A stretch of DNA of 64,000 nucleotides from Anabaena minutissima FACHB-250 (GCF_014697125.1 NZ_JACJRG010000003.1:62001-126000); one strand, 5' to 3'; shown: positions 26,126-34,506, numbered from the stretch's first letter. A program made the numbers and translations. Notes: generated by a model from the letters alone, not told the origin.

Positions 26126-26385
26126 CTAACCCCCAACCCCTTCCCTTGTAGGGAAGGGGAGCAAGAATAAAAGCCTCTCTCCTTGCTGGCTGCGGTGTAC
26201 ACACATCTGGAGTGCTAGGTGCAAAATGTGGCTTGATCCCCCTAAATCCCCCTTAAAAAGGGGGACTTTGATTCTAGTTCCCCCCTTTTTAAGGGGGGTT
26301 AGGGGGGATCAGAACGATACGGGATAAGGTTATCAGACTTGTGTGTACACGGTAGCCTTGCTGGGGAGAGGTTTGGAGAGGGGTT
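26126..26385. mobile_element. MITE (26190-26355) nested inside an older dispersed repeat
   Basis: The outer repeat runs from CCTAACCCCCAACCCC (about 26126) to GGAGAGGTTTGGAGAGGGG (about 26384), the same motif order as inside the 18289-18434 element. It is interrupted by a 166-bp insertion at 26190-26355. The insertion has imperfect 16-bp ends (CTGCGGTGTACACACA; CTACCGTGTACACACA as read from the other end) and an exact 9-bp target duplication CCTTGCTGG (26181-26189 and 26356-26364). Its interior has the G/C-run hairpin CCCCCTTAAAAAGGGGG. No coding capacity. Confidence 0.85.
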
Positions 26386-26423
26386 TTAAGAATAAGCCGC
26401 ACATTGCGTAACTATTGCCTAAT

Positions 26424-27767
26424 TTAAAGAATTTTTCTCCCTGTGAGGACTTCTCGCACTTCTAGCATGGCTGAGTAGGTGGGGAGAATGTGCAGGGTTT
26501 CATCTGCTGGTGTGTGTTCTAAGGCTGTGGCGATCGCTTGCTTTAAGTCTGCCTCAACAATTAAATTTAGATTACTCTGGGGGGATTTTTCACTGTAACG
26601 CAGACGTAATGCCATATCATAGACACGATCGCCACTGACTACTAAAGTCCCACCACGTTCGACTAGTTTTTCTGTATCTACGTCCCAAATCCAGGATACA
26701 TCTGTACCGTCGGGGGTGCGATCGTTTAACACCATTAATGTGGTTTTATCGGTGCTTTGAGTCACAACGCGAATTGTCTCATTCGTCCCGACGGGATTTT
26801 TTGATAATAAAATTCTGACTCGTTTACCATCAATAACTAAATCTTCTGCACGTCCAAAAGCAGCTTGAAAGTTATTAATAGTATTGCGAATTGTACTTTC
26901 ATCTACGCCTAATTCTATAGCAGCCGTGGCTGCGGCTAAGGTGTTGTATTTGTTGTATAAACCAACTAAAATCTGTTGCCATTCACTACTTACTAACGCT
27001 GGTTGACTCTTAGTAAAACCACAACTAGGACAAGTGAAATCTCCTAAATGAGATAAATACACACCTTTGTAATCTAAAGAATGTCCACATCGCGGACAAT
27101 AAATAGAATCAACGGCGTGAGGAATAGCTTCTAAATAATGTTCTGGTTCATTTAAACCAAAAAATAAGACTTTTTGGGGTAACTGTTGACCGAGATAGGA
27201 TAAAGTTGGGTCATCAGCATTAGGAATTACTACTGTTTCTGGTGGGAGAGTCGAGATAACTTTTGTCCACCGTTTGCTGATGGTGTCTACTTCGCCGTAT
27301 CTATCGAGTTGATCCCGAAATAGATTCAAACACAGGATAATTCTTGGCTGGAGTGGTTTTAATACCTTGGGAACAATATTCTCATCTACTTCCAAAATCG
27401 CATAATCAACATCCAGCGTCCCCACCAAGTTACTGTTTTCTAGAAAAGCTGTCATCAAACCATTTTCCAGATTTGCACCCGTGGAGTTATGACAGACACG
27501 GAAACCTTTGTTTTCCAATATCGTGCATAACAGCAACGCCGTAGTAGTTTTGCCGTTAGTACCAGCAATCATAATCACGCCGTTTTTGACTTGCTGGCTC
27601 AATAATTCTAACAGTCGGGGTTCAATACGGCGAGCGATCGCCCCTGGTAATACACTAGCAGCACCCAGACGCAGCGATCGCACCCCAAAGGTGACACTTT
27701 TCGCCACCAACACCGCAAACCCTAAACGCACTCTATCTATAAGTTTTATCTTATTACCCACATCCAT
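26424..27767 (-). CDS. murT: Lipid II isoglutaminyl synthase, MurT ligase subunit
   Basis: A 447-residue Mur-ligase-like protein. The Walker A is GTNGKTTT (residues 69-76). A MurT-specific Cys4 zinc ribbon (YCPRCG and FTCPSCG) interrupts the central domain around 215-245, and the C-terminal DUF1727 region follows (RILLSKNPVGTNETIRV, LNDRTPDGTDVSWIWD). With GatD it amidates the D-Glu of lipid II. The complex is best known from Gram-positives, but the pair also occurs in cyanobacteria. Length and motifs are intact. No other wall gene adjoins. Confidence 0.92.
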   Translation of the reverse strand: MDVGNKIKLIDRVRLGFAVLVAKSVTFGVRSLRLGAASVLPGAIARRIEPRLLELLSQQVKNGVIMIAGTNGKTTTALLLCTILENKGFRVCHNSTGANLENGLMTAFLENSNLVGTLDVDYAILEVDENIVPKVLKPLQPRIILCLNLFRDQLDRYGEVDTISKRWTKVISTLPPETVVIPNADDPTLSYLGQQLPQKVLFFGLNEPEHYLEAIPHAVDSIYCPRCGHSLDYKGVYLSHLGDFTCPSCGFTKSQPALVSSEWQQILVGLYNKYNTLAAATAAIELGVDESTIRNTINNFQAAFGRAEDLVIDGKRVRILLSKNPVGTNETIRVVTQSTDKTTLMVLNDRTPDGTDVSWIWDVDTEKLVERGGTLVVSGDRVYDMALRLRYSEKSPQSNLNLIVEADLKQAIATALEHTPADETLHILPTYSAMLEVREVLTGRKIL

Positions 27768-27780
27768 ACCCTAATTCTTT

Positions 27781-27885
27781 TGATCAATAGTCAATCGTCA
27801 ATAGTCAATAGTCAATAGTTTTCCTTCCCTACTCTCCCTGCTTGTCACCTGTCCCCTGTCACCTATCACCTATCACCTATCCCAT
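27781..27885. repeat. Heptameric repeats (CAATAGT and CACCTGT types)
   Basis: Tandem GTCAATA units (27786-27820) followed by CACCTGT/CCCCTGT/CACCTAT units (27845-27882), just upstream of murT. Confidence 0.75.
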
Positions 27886-27999
27886 AGATCCCCCTAGGCG
27901 TTATCTTAAAAAAAGTGGACGGGCGTAATTCAATATCCAGCCCAGTTTGCCTAATTCAGCACACCTAACGATAAATAGTAGCTTGCAAGGTGCATTTTG

Positions 28000-28587
28000 A
28001 TGATTAGTATCATGTTTCCTTTTTTACATAAAAAAATTGCTGACTGGCGGCGGTTGGTTTCCAAATGCCTGTTTTTACTGACTTTATTGTTAATTGTTAG
28101 TACACAGCCAGCTTTAGCAGGTGTTAACGATGACCTTTATGATGGCAATATCTTCGTAGTTTATGCTGGTAACGGTTCGCTAGTACCACCTAAAGTAACC
28201 CTAGCGCAATCTTTAGCCGAACATAAACCAACGGTGTTGGCTTTCTATCTGGATGATAGCCGTGATTGTAAACAGTATGCGATCGTTATTTCCCGGATAC
28301 AGGAATTTTATGGTCAAGTAGCTGAGATTATGCCACTTAATATTGACACTATCCCAGCCAAAAAAAGCTATGAACCCACAGAACCAGGATATTACTATAC
28401 TGGAGGTGTGCCTCAAGTTGTAGTGTTTAATCAGTCAGGTGAGGTGGTTTTAAATAAGCAGGGTCAAGTCGCCTATGAAGATATAGATGACAGTCTGCGA
28501 AAAGTGTTTGATTTATTACCCCGCACCGAAACAACACAGTTAAAACGCCGATCATTCAATGAGTTCAGTAGTGAGTTAGCCAAATAA
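28000..28587 (+). CDS. Thylakoid membrane photosystem I accumulation factor (thioredoxin-like)
   Basis: A 195-residue protein with an N-terminal hydrophobic helix (about 20-37) ending in ALA-G, a signal or anchor, followed by a thioredoxin-like domain. GVNDDLYDGNIFVVYAGNGSL, KPTVLAFYLDDSRDCKQYA and the cis-Pro segment GGVPQVVVF are the block order I remember from this cyanobacterial/plastid family. Only one Cys is in the active-site region, so it is not a classical dithiol thioredoxin. It probably faces the thylakoid lumen or membrane. CAAGG lies 9 nt before the ATG at 28000. The name rests on family memory. Confidence 0.7.
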   Translation: MISIMFPFLHKKIADWRRLVSKCLFLLTLLLIVSTQPALAGVNDDLYDGNIFVVYAGNGSLVPPKVTLAQSLAEHKPTVLAFYLDDSRDCKQYAIVISRIQEFYGQVAEIMPLNIDTIPAKKSYEPTEPGYYYTGGVPQVVVFNQSGEVVLNKQGQVAYEDIDDSLRKVFDLLPRTETTQLKRRSFNEFSSELAK

Positions 28588-28688
28588 ATTTGGGGGTAGA
28601 CTAATTTGGTCTGCCCTAAATTTTCGTGCTACCTGTTACTGTATTCTTCATCCTGTAAAAGCTAATGTTGAGATATCAAATTTTTTAG

Positions 28689-28737
28689 TCATTATTCATT
28701 AGTCAACATTTCAAGGCATTTGACTAATGAATAATGA
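28689..28737. repeat. Perfect 18-bp inverted repeat
   Basis: TCATTATTCATTAGTCAA (28689-28706) pairs exactly with 28720-28737 around a 13-nt loop. It is built from ATTAGTC/TGACTAA repeat units and continues in degenerate copies to 28755. It may terminate the upstream gene. Confidence 0.7.
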
Positions 28738-28773
28738 TTGACTAATGACCAATGACGAGTAGAGTGTGTTCTG

Positions 28774-29382
28774 ATGTCAAAGGTTTACACTACCGAGGAA
28801 CTAATTCAAATTTTGGCAGATGAGCGTCAAGCCTGCCTTAAAGGAGAACGTCTGAAGATAGAAGTAACAGTTTCTGGTAATCCTTTGATTGACCAGTTTA
28901 TTAGAACAGATGGGCTACAAAAATTCACCGCCTATCAAGATTTTAAAGCTGCTATTCACGATTATCAGCGAGAAAATCAAGTTTCGGGAATTGTTTGGCG
29001 CGAGATGACAGTCAAAGGTAAAAGCCTGCGCTATCCAGAAGTAGACACCCAATTAATTGCCCTGGCTAATGATTTGGAAATAATCAAATCAGCGAAAAAT
29101 TCTATTTTGAATTTTTGGTATGAAGTCACTGCACAAATGGATTTATATTTGAGTTTTAATAATAGTAAACAATATCAAAAAATTATAGTGCCTGATGTAG
29201 AAAGAATTGCCCAAATAACAGAATGGGCTAGTTTCTCGAAGTGGGAAAATGCTAATTTTTTAGAGATGATTTTACAGATGGGATGGGGTAAACCAGAAGA
29301 AGCCAGTTATAAACGTGGTAGACCAAAATCAGGTAGTGAGTTTATTCATGCTGTCAATCCTGGTAATCAGCCGATTGGTTGA
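28774..29382 (+). CDS. Conserved hypothetical protein
   Basis: A 202-residue soluble protein that I do not recognise. The N-terminal helix (TTEELIQILADERQACLKGE) reads like a short sequence-specific contact helix, and the C-terminus contains SYKRGRPKSGSEF, an AT-hook-like GRPK element. The middle (IVWREMTVKGKSLRYPEVD) is rich in aromatic and basic residues. Normal codon use for the region, no signal peptide. It is convergent with the TetR gene, ending 1 bp before it. A DNA-related role is only suggested by the GRPK motif. Confidence 0.6.
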   Translation: MSKVYTTEELIQILADERQACLKGERLKIEVTVSGNPLIDQFIRTDGLQKFTAYQDFKAAIHDYQRENQVSGIVWREMTVKGKSLRYPEVDTQLIALANDLEIIKSAKNSILNFWYEVTAQMDLYLSFNNSKQYQKIIVPDVERIAQITEWASFSKWENANFLEMILQMGWGKPEEASYKRGRPKSGSEFIHAVNPGNQPIG

Positions 29383-29383
29383 T

Positions 29384-30019
29384 TTATAGATAGTTATTCA
29401 GATAACCCAACATTAATATTTTTGTTTCTGTTAAAAGCCGTTGACGCATTTCAGGATTTTGGTTTGTAGCTAGCCATAGCAAATCACCCACTACTTTCAC
29501 TATTACCAAAGCGATCGCCTGACATTTTTCAGCATCTAGCGTAGGGTTAATTCTACCAAAAAAAGCCGCGAGTTCATCGATAATCCGATATTCGTAGTCA
29601 TCTATTGCGGCAATTGCTGGATATGTCATCAAATTCAGTAGTTGCTCATAAACCGCCCGATATCCCGGATGGCTATTCATAAAATGATCGAAAGCATCAA
29701 TCACCCTATCAACATACACCTCTACAGGTAAAGTCTCGGCTTCTGGTGTGTGCAGTTGGGCAAACAACTGATACTCCTGTTGGAAATATCGAGTTGCTAA
29801 GGCTTTGAGAATAGCTTCTTTATCGGGAAAGAACTGATACAACGAACCTACCGGGACTTTAGCACGAGTTGCGATCGCTCGTGTCGTCGTCTGTTCATAT
29901 CCCACCTCAATAAATAACTCCTCTGCTGCATTCAAAATGCTATCCACTCGCTCTTGACTCCGCAACTGCTGCGGCTGGCGACGCATTTTTGAGGCGTTGG
30001 GGGAATTTTTCGCTGTCAT
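29384..30019 (-). CDS. TetR/AcrR-family repressor (of the Coq4-like gene)
   Basis: A 211-residue TetR protein: HTH at residues about 20-65 with ILNAAEELFIEVGYEQTTTR and VPVGSLYQFFPDKEAILKAL, then an all-helical ligand domain. The ATG at 30019 is chosen because an upstream ATG at 30055 lies inside the palindromic operator. It is divergent from the Coq4-like gene, with two matching operators between them, so autoregulation and repression of that gene are likely. Closely similar in its HTH half to the TetR at 31279-32055. Inducer unknown. Confidence 0.88.
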   Translation of the reverse strand: MTAKNSPNASKMRRQPQQLRSQERVDSILNAAEELFIEVGYEQTTTRAIATRAKVPVGSLYQFFPDKEAILKALATRYFQQEYQLFAQLHTPEAETLPVEVYVDRVIDAFDHFMNSHPGYRAVYEQLLNLMTYPAIAAIDDYEYRIIDELAAFFGRINPTLDAEKCQAIALVIVKVVGDLLWLATNQNPEMRQRLLTETKILMLGYLNNYL

Positions 30020-30040
30020 CAATTTAACCCTTGACAAAAC

Positions 30041-30081
30041 ATGAACATTGTTCATATATTAAAAACGTGAACGATGTTCAT
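30041..30081. promoter_or_regulatory. Twin TetR operators ATGAAC-N3-GTTCAT
   Basis: ATGAACATTGTTCAT (30041-30055) is a perfect palindrome; GTGAACGATGTTCAT (30067-30081) matches it with one mismatch in the arms. Centres are 26 bp apart. They sit between the divergent TetR and Coq4-like genes and overlap the probable TetR -35 region (TTGACA lies near 30031). Confidence 0.8.
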
Positions 30082-30112
30082 ATTAATTATCCCCTCTTCA
30101 GGAGTTTTTGTC

Positions 30113-30814
30113 ATGCAAACCCTCAACCCTGCAACTATTCAGCCGCTTAAACTTGATTCGGAAGTACAACGGCAGATGAATTTCCAGTTTTTGACAGCGA
30201 TGAAAGGCTTTTTTACATTACTCACGACAGAAGACAGTCTAGATGCCGTTGATGAACTGAGTAGCATCCTAATTCATAGCCGTGCTTTTGAATTGGCGGC
30301 TGAAGATATGCAGATTAATCCCGATGTGGCAAGTTTAATCCAAGAACGTTACAGTCCTCCAGCCCATGATTTAGAGCAACTGTTGCAACTTCCACCTGAT
30401 TCCTTGGGTTATCTCTACGCTTCCAGACTCAAGGAATTGGGTTTTGAACGTATTGATTTAGACATTGATATCAATTCAGATACAGCTTATATCGAGTATC
30501 GTTGGCAACAAACTCATGATATTTGGCATCTGATTACAGGGTTTAGTGCGAGCAGCATTGAGGAAATTGGACTACAGGCATTTTATTTGGCACAGTTTCG
30601 CCTACCCCTGGCTGGGATGTTAATTGCTAATGCTTTGATAAGCATAACTTTGCTCACTCCAGAAGATTTACCCCAACTTCTCGAAACCATTGCCCAAGGC
30701 TGGATGATGGGATTAAAAGCAAAGCCCTTATTTGCTCAAAAGTGGGAAGATGCTTGGGAAAAACCGCTATCTCAATGGCAAGCTGAATTAAATATTCAAC
30801 CGTTGAACGCCTAA
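30113..30814 (+). CDS. Coq4-family protein
   Basis: A 233-residue helical protein with the Coq4 zinc motif HDxxH-x11-E: His135, Asp136, His139 and Glu151 in HDIWHLITGF. In eukaryotes Coq4 acts in ubiquinone synthesis and binds prenyl lipids; a Nostoc Coq4 homolog (Alr8543) has been crystallised with a geranylgeranyl lipid. Cyanobacteria make plastoquinone, so the role here is open: prenyl-quinone or prenyl-lipid chemistry is inferred. The ATG at 30113 has AGGAG 9 nt upstream; an earlier ATG overlaps the operator region. Under a divergent TetR regulator. Confidence 0.85.
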   Translation: MQTLNPATIQPLKLDSEVQRQMNFQFLTAMKGFFTLLTTEDSLDAVDELSSILIHSRAFELAAEDMQINPDVASLIQERYSPPAHDLEQLLQLPPDSLGYLYASRLKELGFERIDLDIDINSDTAYIEYRWQQTHDIWHLITGFSASSIEEIGLQAFYLAQFRLPLAGMLIANALISITLLTPEDLPQLLETIAQGWMMGLKAKPLFAQKWEDAWEKPLSQWQAELNIQPLNA

Positions 30815-30818
30815 TTCT

Positions 30819-31031
30819 ATGTTGACAAAACCTTGCCATCTCTGGTTTCGTCTCATTCGCAAAACTTACCCCTGGTTATCTCTGGTTATACAGGGTAGAC
30901 GAGTGATATTTGCTGGCGGTGTTGAGCAAATGCGCGAACGCGTTCGGTTTTGGATACTATTTTATAAGTTGGACTTTGCCAATCTGTTAGCGATCGCTAT
31001 TGAATTAATTCAACCAGAATTTTGGCTGTGA
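30819..31031 (+). CDS. Possible small protein downstream of the Coq4-like gene
   Basis: 70 codons beginning 4 bp after the Coq4-like stop: basic N-terminal half (RLIRKTYPWLSLVIQGRRVI), a hydrophobic C-terminal half with Trp and Phe. No family recognised and no ribosome site of its own, so translation would rely on coupling. Its end abuts the structured segment from 31036. It may be a chance open frame. Confidence 0.3.
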   Translation: MLTKPCHLWFRLIRKTYPWLSLVIQGRRVIFAGGVEQMRERVRFWILFYKLDFANLLAIAIELIQPEFWL

Positions 31032-31035
31032 ACTA

Positions 31036-31250
31036 CACACACTGACTTGAAGGTACAGTGTGGGCTTCCCAATTCATCGGGAATAGCCTCCAGAACTTCG
31101 TAGTACTAGAAAGTCTAACATTCCCTCCAAGGGCAGGAGTCCTGATTCCCAAGACCCAAATCTTTTCCTGGCGACACTTACTTACCTATTAGCTTGGTTT
31201 TCGCTTACGGCATGGGTGGACAAGATACTTGATATCTTATCAGAAAGCCT
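31036..31250 (+). mobile_element. IS200/IS605-like right-end remnant with structured RNA region
   Basis: A non-coding stretch with clear stems: CACACTG/CAGTGTG (31038-31044 with 31056-31062); GGC-TTCCC/GGGAA-GCC (31063-31088); and AAGATA/TATCTT (31222-31238). The CAGTGTGGGCTTCCC arrangement, with a subterminal hairpin at the far end, resembles right ends of cyanobacterial IS605-type elements, where the tnpB guide (omega) RNA is encoded. No tnpA or tnpB frame is present, so it would be a solo end. The assignment is from memory of such ends and is tentative. Confidence 0.4.
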
Positions 31251-31278
31251 GGGGATTTTTCATCTATCTCATCAATAA

Positions 31279-32055
31279 TTAAATCTCCTGGATAGATTTT
31301 TCCAAAAACTGCTTACCACAATCTTTGCAGAGATAGCGTTGCTTCCCGTGACGATGCCCATTTTTAGATAAACGGGATGAATGACAGTGAGGGCATATCA
31401 TTACTTTCATTACCTGCTTCGCTGCTTGCTGTATGTGAGGAGTCAAATATGCGACTAATAAAGCCTTAATTTCCGCATAACGGGCCGGTCTTTGGTTTGC
31501 ATTTTGGCGTAAAGCATTCAGTAGTAAAGCGTTGTAACATATGTGAACCGTTTCTGCTAAAAGTTCGCTTTTTTCTACCGCTAAATCTGGATTCCACTGC
31601 CGAAAAAAGGCGGCGAATTGTGTAACTAACTGCTCATTAAAGGTTTCATCAAATAGCTGAAACAAATCTGGTGCAACAAAATACTGGATATACACGACAC
31701 GAGACATAGGATTTTCAAAGTATTCCGCGTAGGTATTCACCATGCGTTCAATAAACTCTGATAATGGCTTTTGCTTGTCTGCTGACTGCATCATCTGGAT
31801 ATTAATCTTTGTCACCTGTTCCATGTGACGAGTTTCCAGAGCATGAAAAATTGCTAATTTATCAGGGAAAAACTGATATAGAGAACCAATCGCCGTTTCA
31901 GCCTTCGCCGCAATCATGTGGGTGGTTGCAGCTTCATATCCCACCTCCACAAATACTTCTGCTGCTGCTTGGAGAATTTTCTCTACTCGTTCTTGACTGC
32001 GCTTTTGCTTCGGTTGACGACGCATCAAGGTAGAGTCTGATTTCTTTCTCATCAT
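31279..32055 (-). CDS. TetR/AcrR regulator with C-terminal transposase-type zinc ribbon
   Basis: A 258-residue protein. Residues 1-210 are a TetR repressor (ILQAAAEVFVEVGYEAATTH, AIGSLYQFFPDKLAIFHALE). After a short link, residues 221-250 form a zinc ribbon CPHCHSSRLSKNGHRHGKQR...CKDCGKQF with Cys221, Cys224, Cys243 and Cys246. This ribbon is the type at the N-terminus of IS1-family InsA and related transposases. The fusion is in one uninterrupted frame. ATG at 32055 preferred over TTG at 32064. It is divergent from a Rieske protein gene and paralogous to the TetR at 29384-30019. The ribbon may add DNA or partner contacts. Confidence 0.85.
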   Translation of the reverse strand: MMRKKSDSTLMRRQPKQKRSQERVEKILQAAAEVFVEVGYEAATTHMIAAKAETAIGSLYQFFPDKLAIFHALETRHMEQVTKINIQMMQSADKQKPLSEFIERMVNTYAEYFENPMSRVVYIQYFVAPDLFQLFDETFNEQLVTQFAAFFRQWNPDLAVEKSELLAETVHICYNALLLNALRQNANQRPARYAEIKALLVAYLTPHIQQAAKQVMKVMICPHCHSSRLSKNGHRHGKQRYLCKDCGKQFLEKSIQEI

Positions 32056-32183
32056 AGTTGACAAACATGAATAATATGTCGTATTTTGGATTTAAATATG
32101 AAACTTTCGTCACAATTTTAATCTAGTGATGGCGATCGCTCAACGTTCGCATTCATTTCACATACCTTACTTGGGAGACTCCT

Positions 32184-33137
32184 ATGGAAGCAATTCTGCC
32201 TGGCGCACCGTGGTTAATTGCTCATCGTTCCATGCTAGACATTAACAAACCTTATAAAATCACCTTGAATGGACAAGACTATGTACTGTGGCAAAATCAA
32301 CAAGGTGAAGTTTTTGCCCTTGATAACATTTGTCCACATATGCAAGCACCGTTATCAGATGGCTGGATTTGTTCGGATAAGGGTACAATTGCCTGTCCCT
32401 TCCATGCGTTAGAGTTTGATGGACAGGGAAGACTTCACAATGCTGGTAAAGTGGGAAGCCAACCCCTCACTAGTCCTTTGGAACTAGTGATTCAAGACGA
32501 TTGTATTTGGACATACGGCGGCTATACTCCCAAAATTCCCGTCCCGCATCTCATCTCAACACTCAGTGCAGGTATGAGCTTTTTAGGTGTAGCCGGAGAA
32601 AAAAGTATTCACGGTACTTTTTTGGACAGTATATCCATCAACTATGACTACAACCATCAAAACGGCACACACCGAGAGTTATTTGGCATAAAAGCCAATC
32701 GCATCCCCGTATTTGAGCATGATGGCTATCATGCTCAAGTTGTGCAAGAACTAGATCGTGCAGATAGTACCTGGAATGATATCCTCAAAAATCCTGTTGT
32801 CCTGACTGCACCCAAGACTTACACAGGCATATTAGAATATGCTTTCCCCGCACTGACAACTTTTCGTGCTGATTTCCCCATTGGAGAAGTTTTGCAAGTT
32901 CATGCGTTGTACCCAGAAACCGCAACCCAAACTAAAACCTTCGTTTTAGTCTATAGCCAACCCAAACACCCAATCTTCAAGCCATTAATGGGACGCTTTA
33001 TATTAAGTGCAGTGGGAACAGTTGTAGAGCAAGATACACGCGCCATTGAAACATCTTATCCTCGCCAGCCAGCCAAGATTCGCCTACCCAACGAAGAAAT
33101 TATGTTTCATGCCCAAAAGCTATATCGTGAATGGTGA
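32184..33137 (+). CDS. Rieske [2Fe-2S] domain protein
   Basis: A 317-residue protein with an N-terminal Rieske domain: Cys50-Pro-His52 (NICPHM) and Cys71-Pro-Phe-His74 (ACPFHAL). The C-terminal 200 residues have several His and Asp but no clear N-x2-D-x2-H-x4-H iron motif by eye, so it may be a specialised oxygenase or an electron carrier-like protein. GGGAG lies 9 nt before the ATG. Divergent from the TetR-zinc ribbon gene, which probably controls it. Part of a cluster with the Coq4-like gene. Confidence 0.8.
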   Translation: MEAILPGAPWLIAHRSMLDINKPYKITLNGQDYVLWQNQQGEVFALDNICPHMQAPLSDGWICSDKGTIACPFHALEFDGQGRLHNAGKVGSQPLTSPLELVIQDDCIWTYGGYTPKIPVPHLISTLSAGMSFLGVAGEKSIHGTFLDSISINYDYNHQNGTHRELFGIKANRIPVFEHDGYHAQVVQELDRADSTWNDILKNPVVLTAPKTYTGILEYAFPALTTFRADFPIGEVLQVHALYPETATQTKTFVLVYSQPKHPIFKPLMGRFILSAVGTVVEQDTRAIETSYPRQPAKIRLPNEEIMFHAQKLYREW

Positions 33138-33145
33138 GCAATAAA

Positions 33146-34417
33146 TTACAAATTAGTAATTATTTCCCTCGCCAAATCTATCGCCTCTTGGGGTGATGAG
33201 ACTTTCCCCTCAGCTTGTGCTACACCAATTTCCGTCAGCAGTTGACCTACAACTGGCGATGGCGGAATATTTAGTGCTATCATTATATTTTTACCACTTA
33301 CTAGCTGAGTGGGATGAGCGACCAGATCATCAGGGTTAAGGTAGCGGCTGATCAATGGTGCGTATACCCCGAAAGGATTTGTGCCAGACATCGGCTCTAC
33401 CAGATTATCGTATACTAAGGCTAACAAAATTGTAGCCGTGAATACAATTCCTGCTTCTTGGAATAAAAAATACTGTTCTCGCACAGTATCAGCTAACTTT
33501 AGTTGAGGGAACAATTTCAAAGCAGTGGTGACAGCGCGAACTTCAGCGCGGCTATAGGTAAGTTCCTGTAGTTCGTTTTCTGCTGCTGTTGGCTCTGGAT
33601 GGACAAGACAGGCCAGTTTAGCAATACCTAACCAAGTAGTTTTGGCTGTATCGCGCACATAATGTTGTAATTCTATACCTAGTTGTGGCCAATGTCCTGT
33701 AACTAATGTAGCTACGGTGTCAACTTTGGCTAATTTGTCAAAGCTTTTAGAAGTGGCGTTTTGAAAGAATGGTGCAAGTAACCCATCTTTCCCAGCCTTA
33801 GTTATCCAAGGTGTACCCTGAGAACTAGCTAGCAAGTAACCAATTTCTACCCGGACTCGTTCTGCGGCTACTTGGGATATATGCGATGCTAAAGCACGGA
33901 TAGTATTTTGGGTATTTGGCTCAATATTAAAACCCAGTTGAGCAGCTTGGCGATAGGCACGCAATAGACGCAGAGGGTCATCTGCTAAATTGCTGGGTGA
34001 TATCATGCGTAATAGACCCAACTCTATATCATCACAGCCGTGTAGAGGGTCGATGATTTCTTGGGTATGGGGATTATAGGCGATCGCATTTATTGTAAAA
34101 TCCCTTCTATGTAAATCAGTCTCTAAACTCTCACCTTCCTGTTGAGCAAAATCAGCAGTCGCATCAGGAAACACCACACGAGCAATTTGACGCTCAGAAT
34201 CGAGTAAGACAAAACCCGCTTGGTAATGATGTGCGATCGCTCTTGCTACCTTGACCGCATCCGATGGGATAATAAAATCAAGATCCCAATATTCACGCTT
34301 TCTACCTAAGATAGCATCCCGCACTGCACCGCCTACCATATAAGCTGGTTGTGGCAACCATTCCAGACTAAAAGGCCAATTTTCAGGAGCTAAGGTAGAG
34401 AGAACAAAAGGGTACAT
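33146..34417 (-). CDS. tRNA nucleotidyltransferase/poly(A) polymerase family (CCA-adding type)
   Basis: A 423-residue class II nucleotidyltransferase. The head domain has YMVGGAVRDAILGR, WDLDFI with the metal Asp pair (Asp45, Asp47), and LHRRDFTINAIAYN; the neck has DDPLRLLRAYRQAAQLGFNI. It completes tRNA 3' ends. Some bacteria split the task between CC- and A-adding enzymes, and the sequence alone does not settle which this is. The ATG at 34417 is preferred to a TTG at 34432. Convergent with the Rieske gene (8-bp gap). Confidence 0.9.
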   Translation of the reverse strand: MYPFVLSTLAPENWPFSLEWLPQPAYMVGGAVRDAILGRKREYWDLDFIIPSDAVKVARAIAHHYQAGFVLLDSERQIARVVFPDATADFAQQEGESLETDLHRRDFTINAIAYNPHTQEIIDPLHGCDDIELGLLRMISPSNLADDPLRLLRAYRQAAQLGFNIEPNTQNTIRALASHISQVAAERVRVEIGYLLASSQGTPWITKAGKDGLLAPFFQNATSKSFDKLAKVDTVATLVTGHWPQLGIELQHYVRDTAKTTWLGIAKLACLVHPEPTAAENELQELTYSRAEVRAVTTALKLFPQLKLADTVREQYFLFQEAGIVFTATILLALVYDNLVEPMSGTNPFGVYAPLISRYLNPDDLVAHPTQLVSGKNIMIALNIPPSPVVGQLLTEIGVAQAEGKVSSPQEAIDLAREIITNL

Positions 34418-34506
34418 CTTAATAAAAATCAACCCAGCAACAGGTGAATAAAGGTTTGGCTTAAGCTAGATTAACAATAATCAAGGCATCTGGAGTTGGT
34501 TCTATT

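Noticed and set aside
26067..26204. N-terminal extension of the gatD frame
   Set aside because: The extra 46 residues come from dispersed-repeat DNA; the family N-terminus starts at the ATG at 26066.
32065..32079. ACAT-N7-ATGT palindrome between the TetR-ribbon and Rieske genes
   Set aside because: Only 4-bp arms in AT-rich DNA, expected by chance; no second copy, unlike the other TetR gaps.
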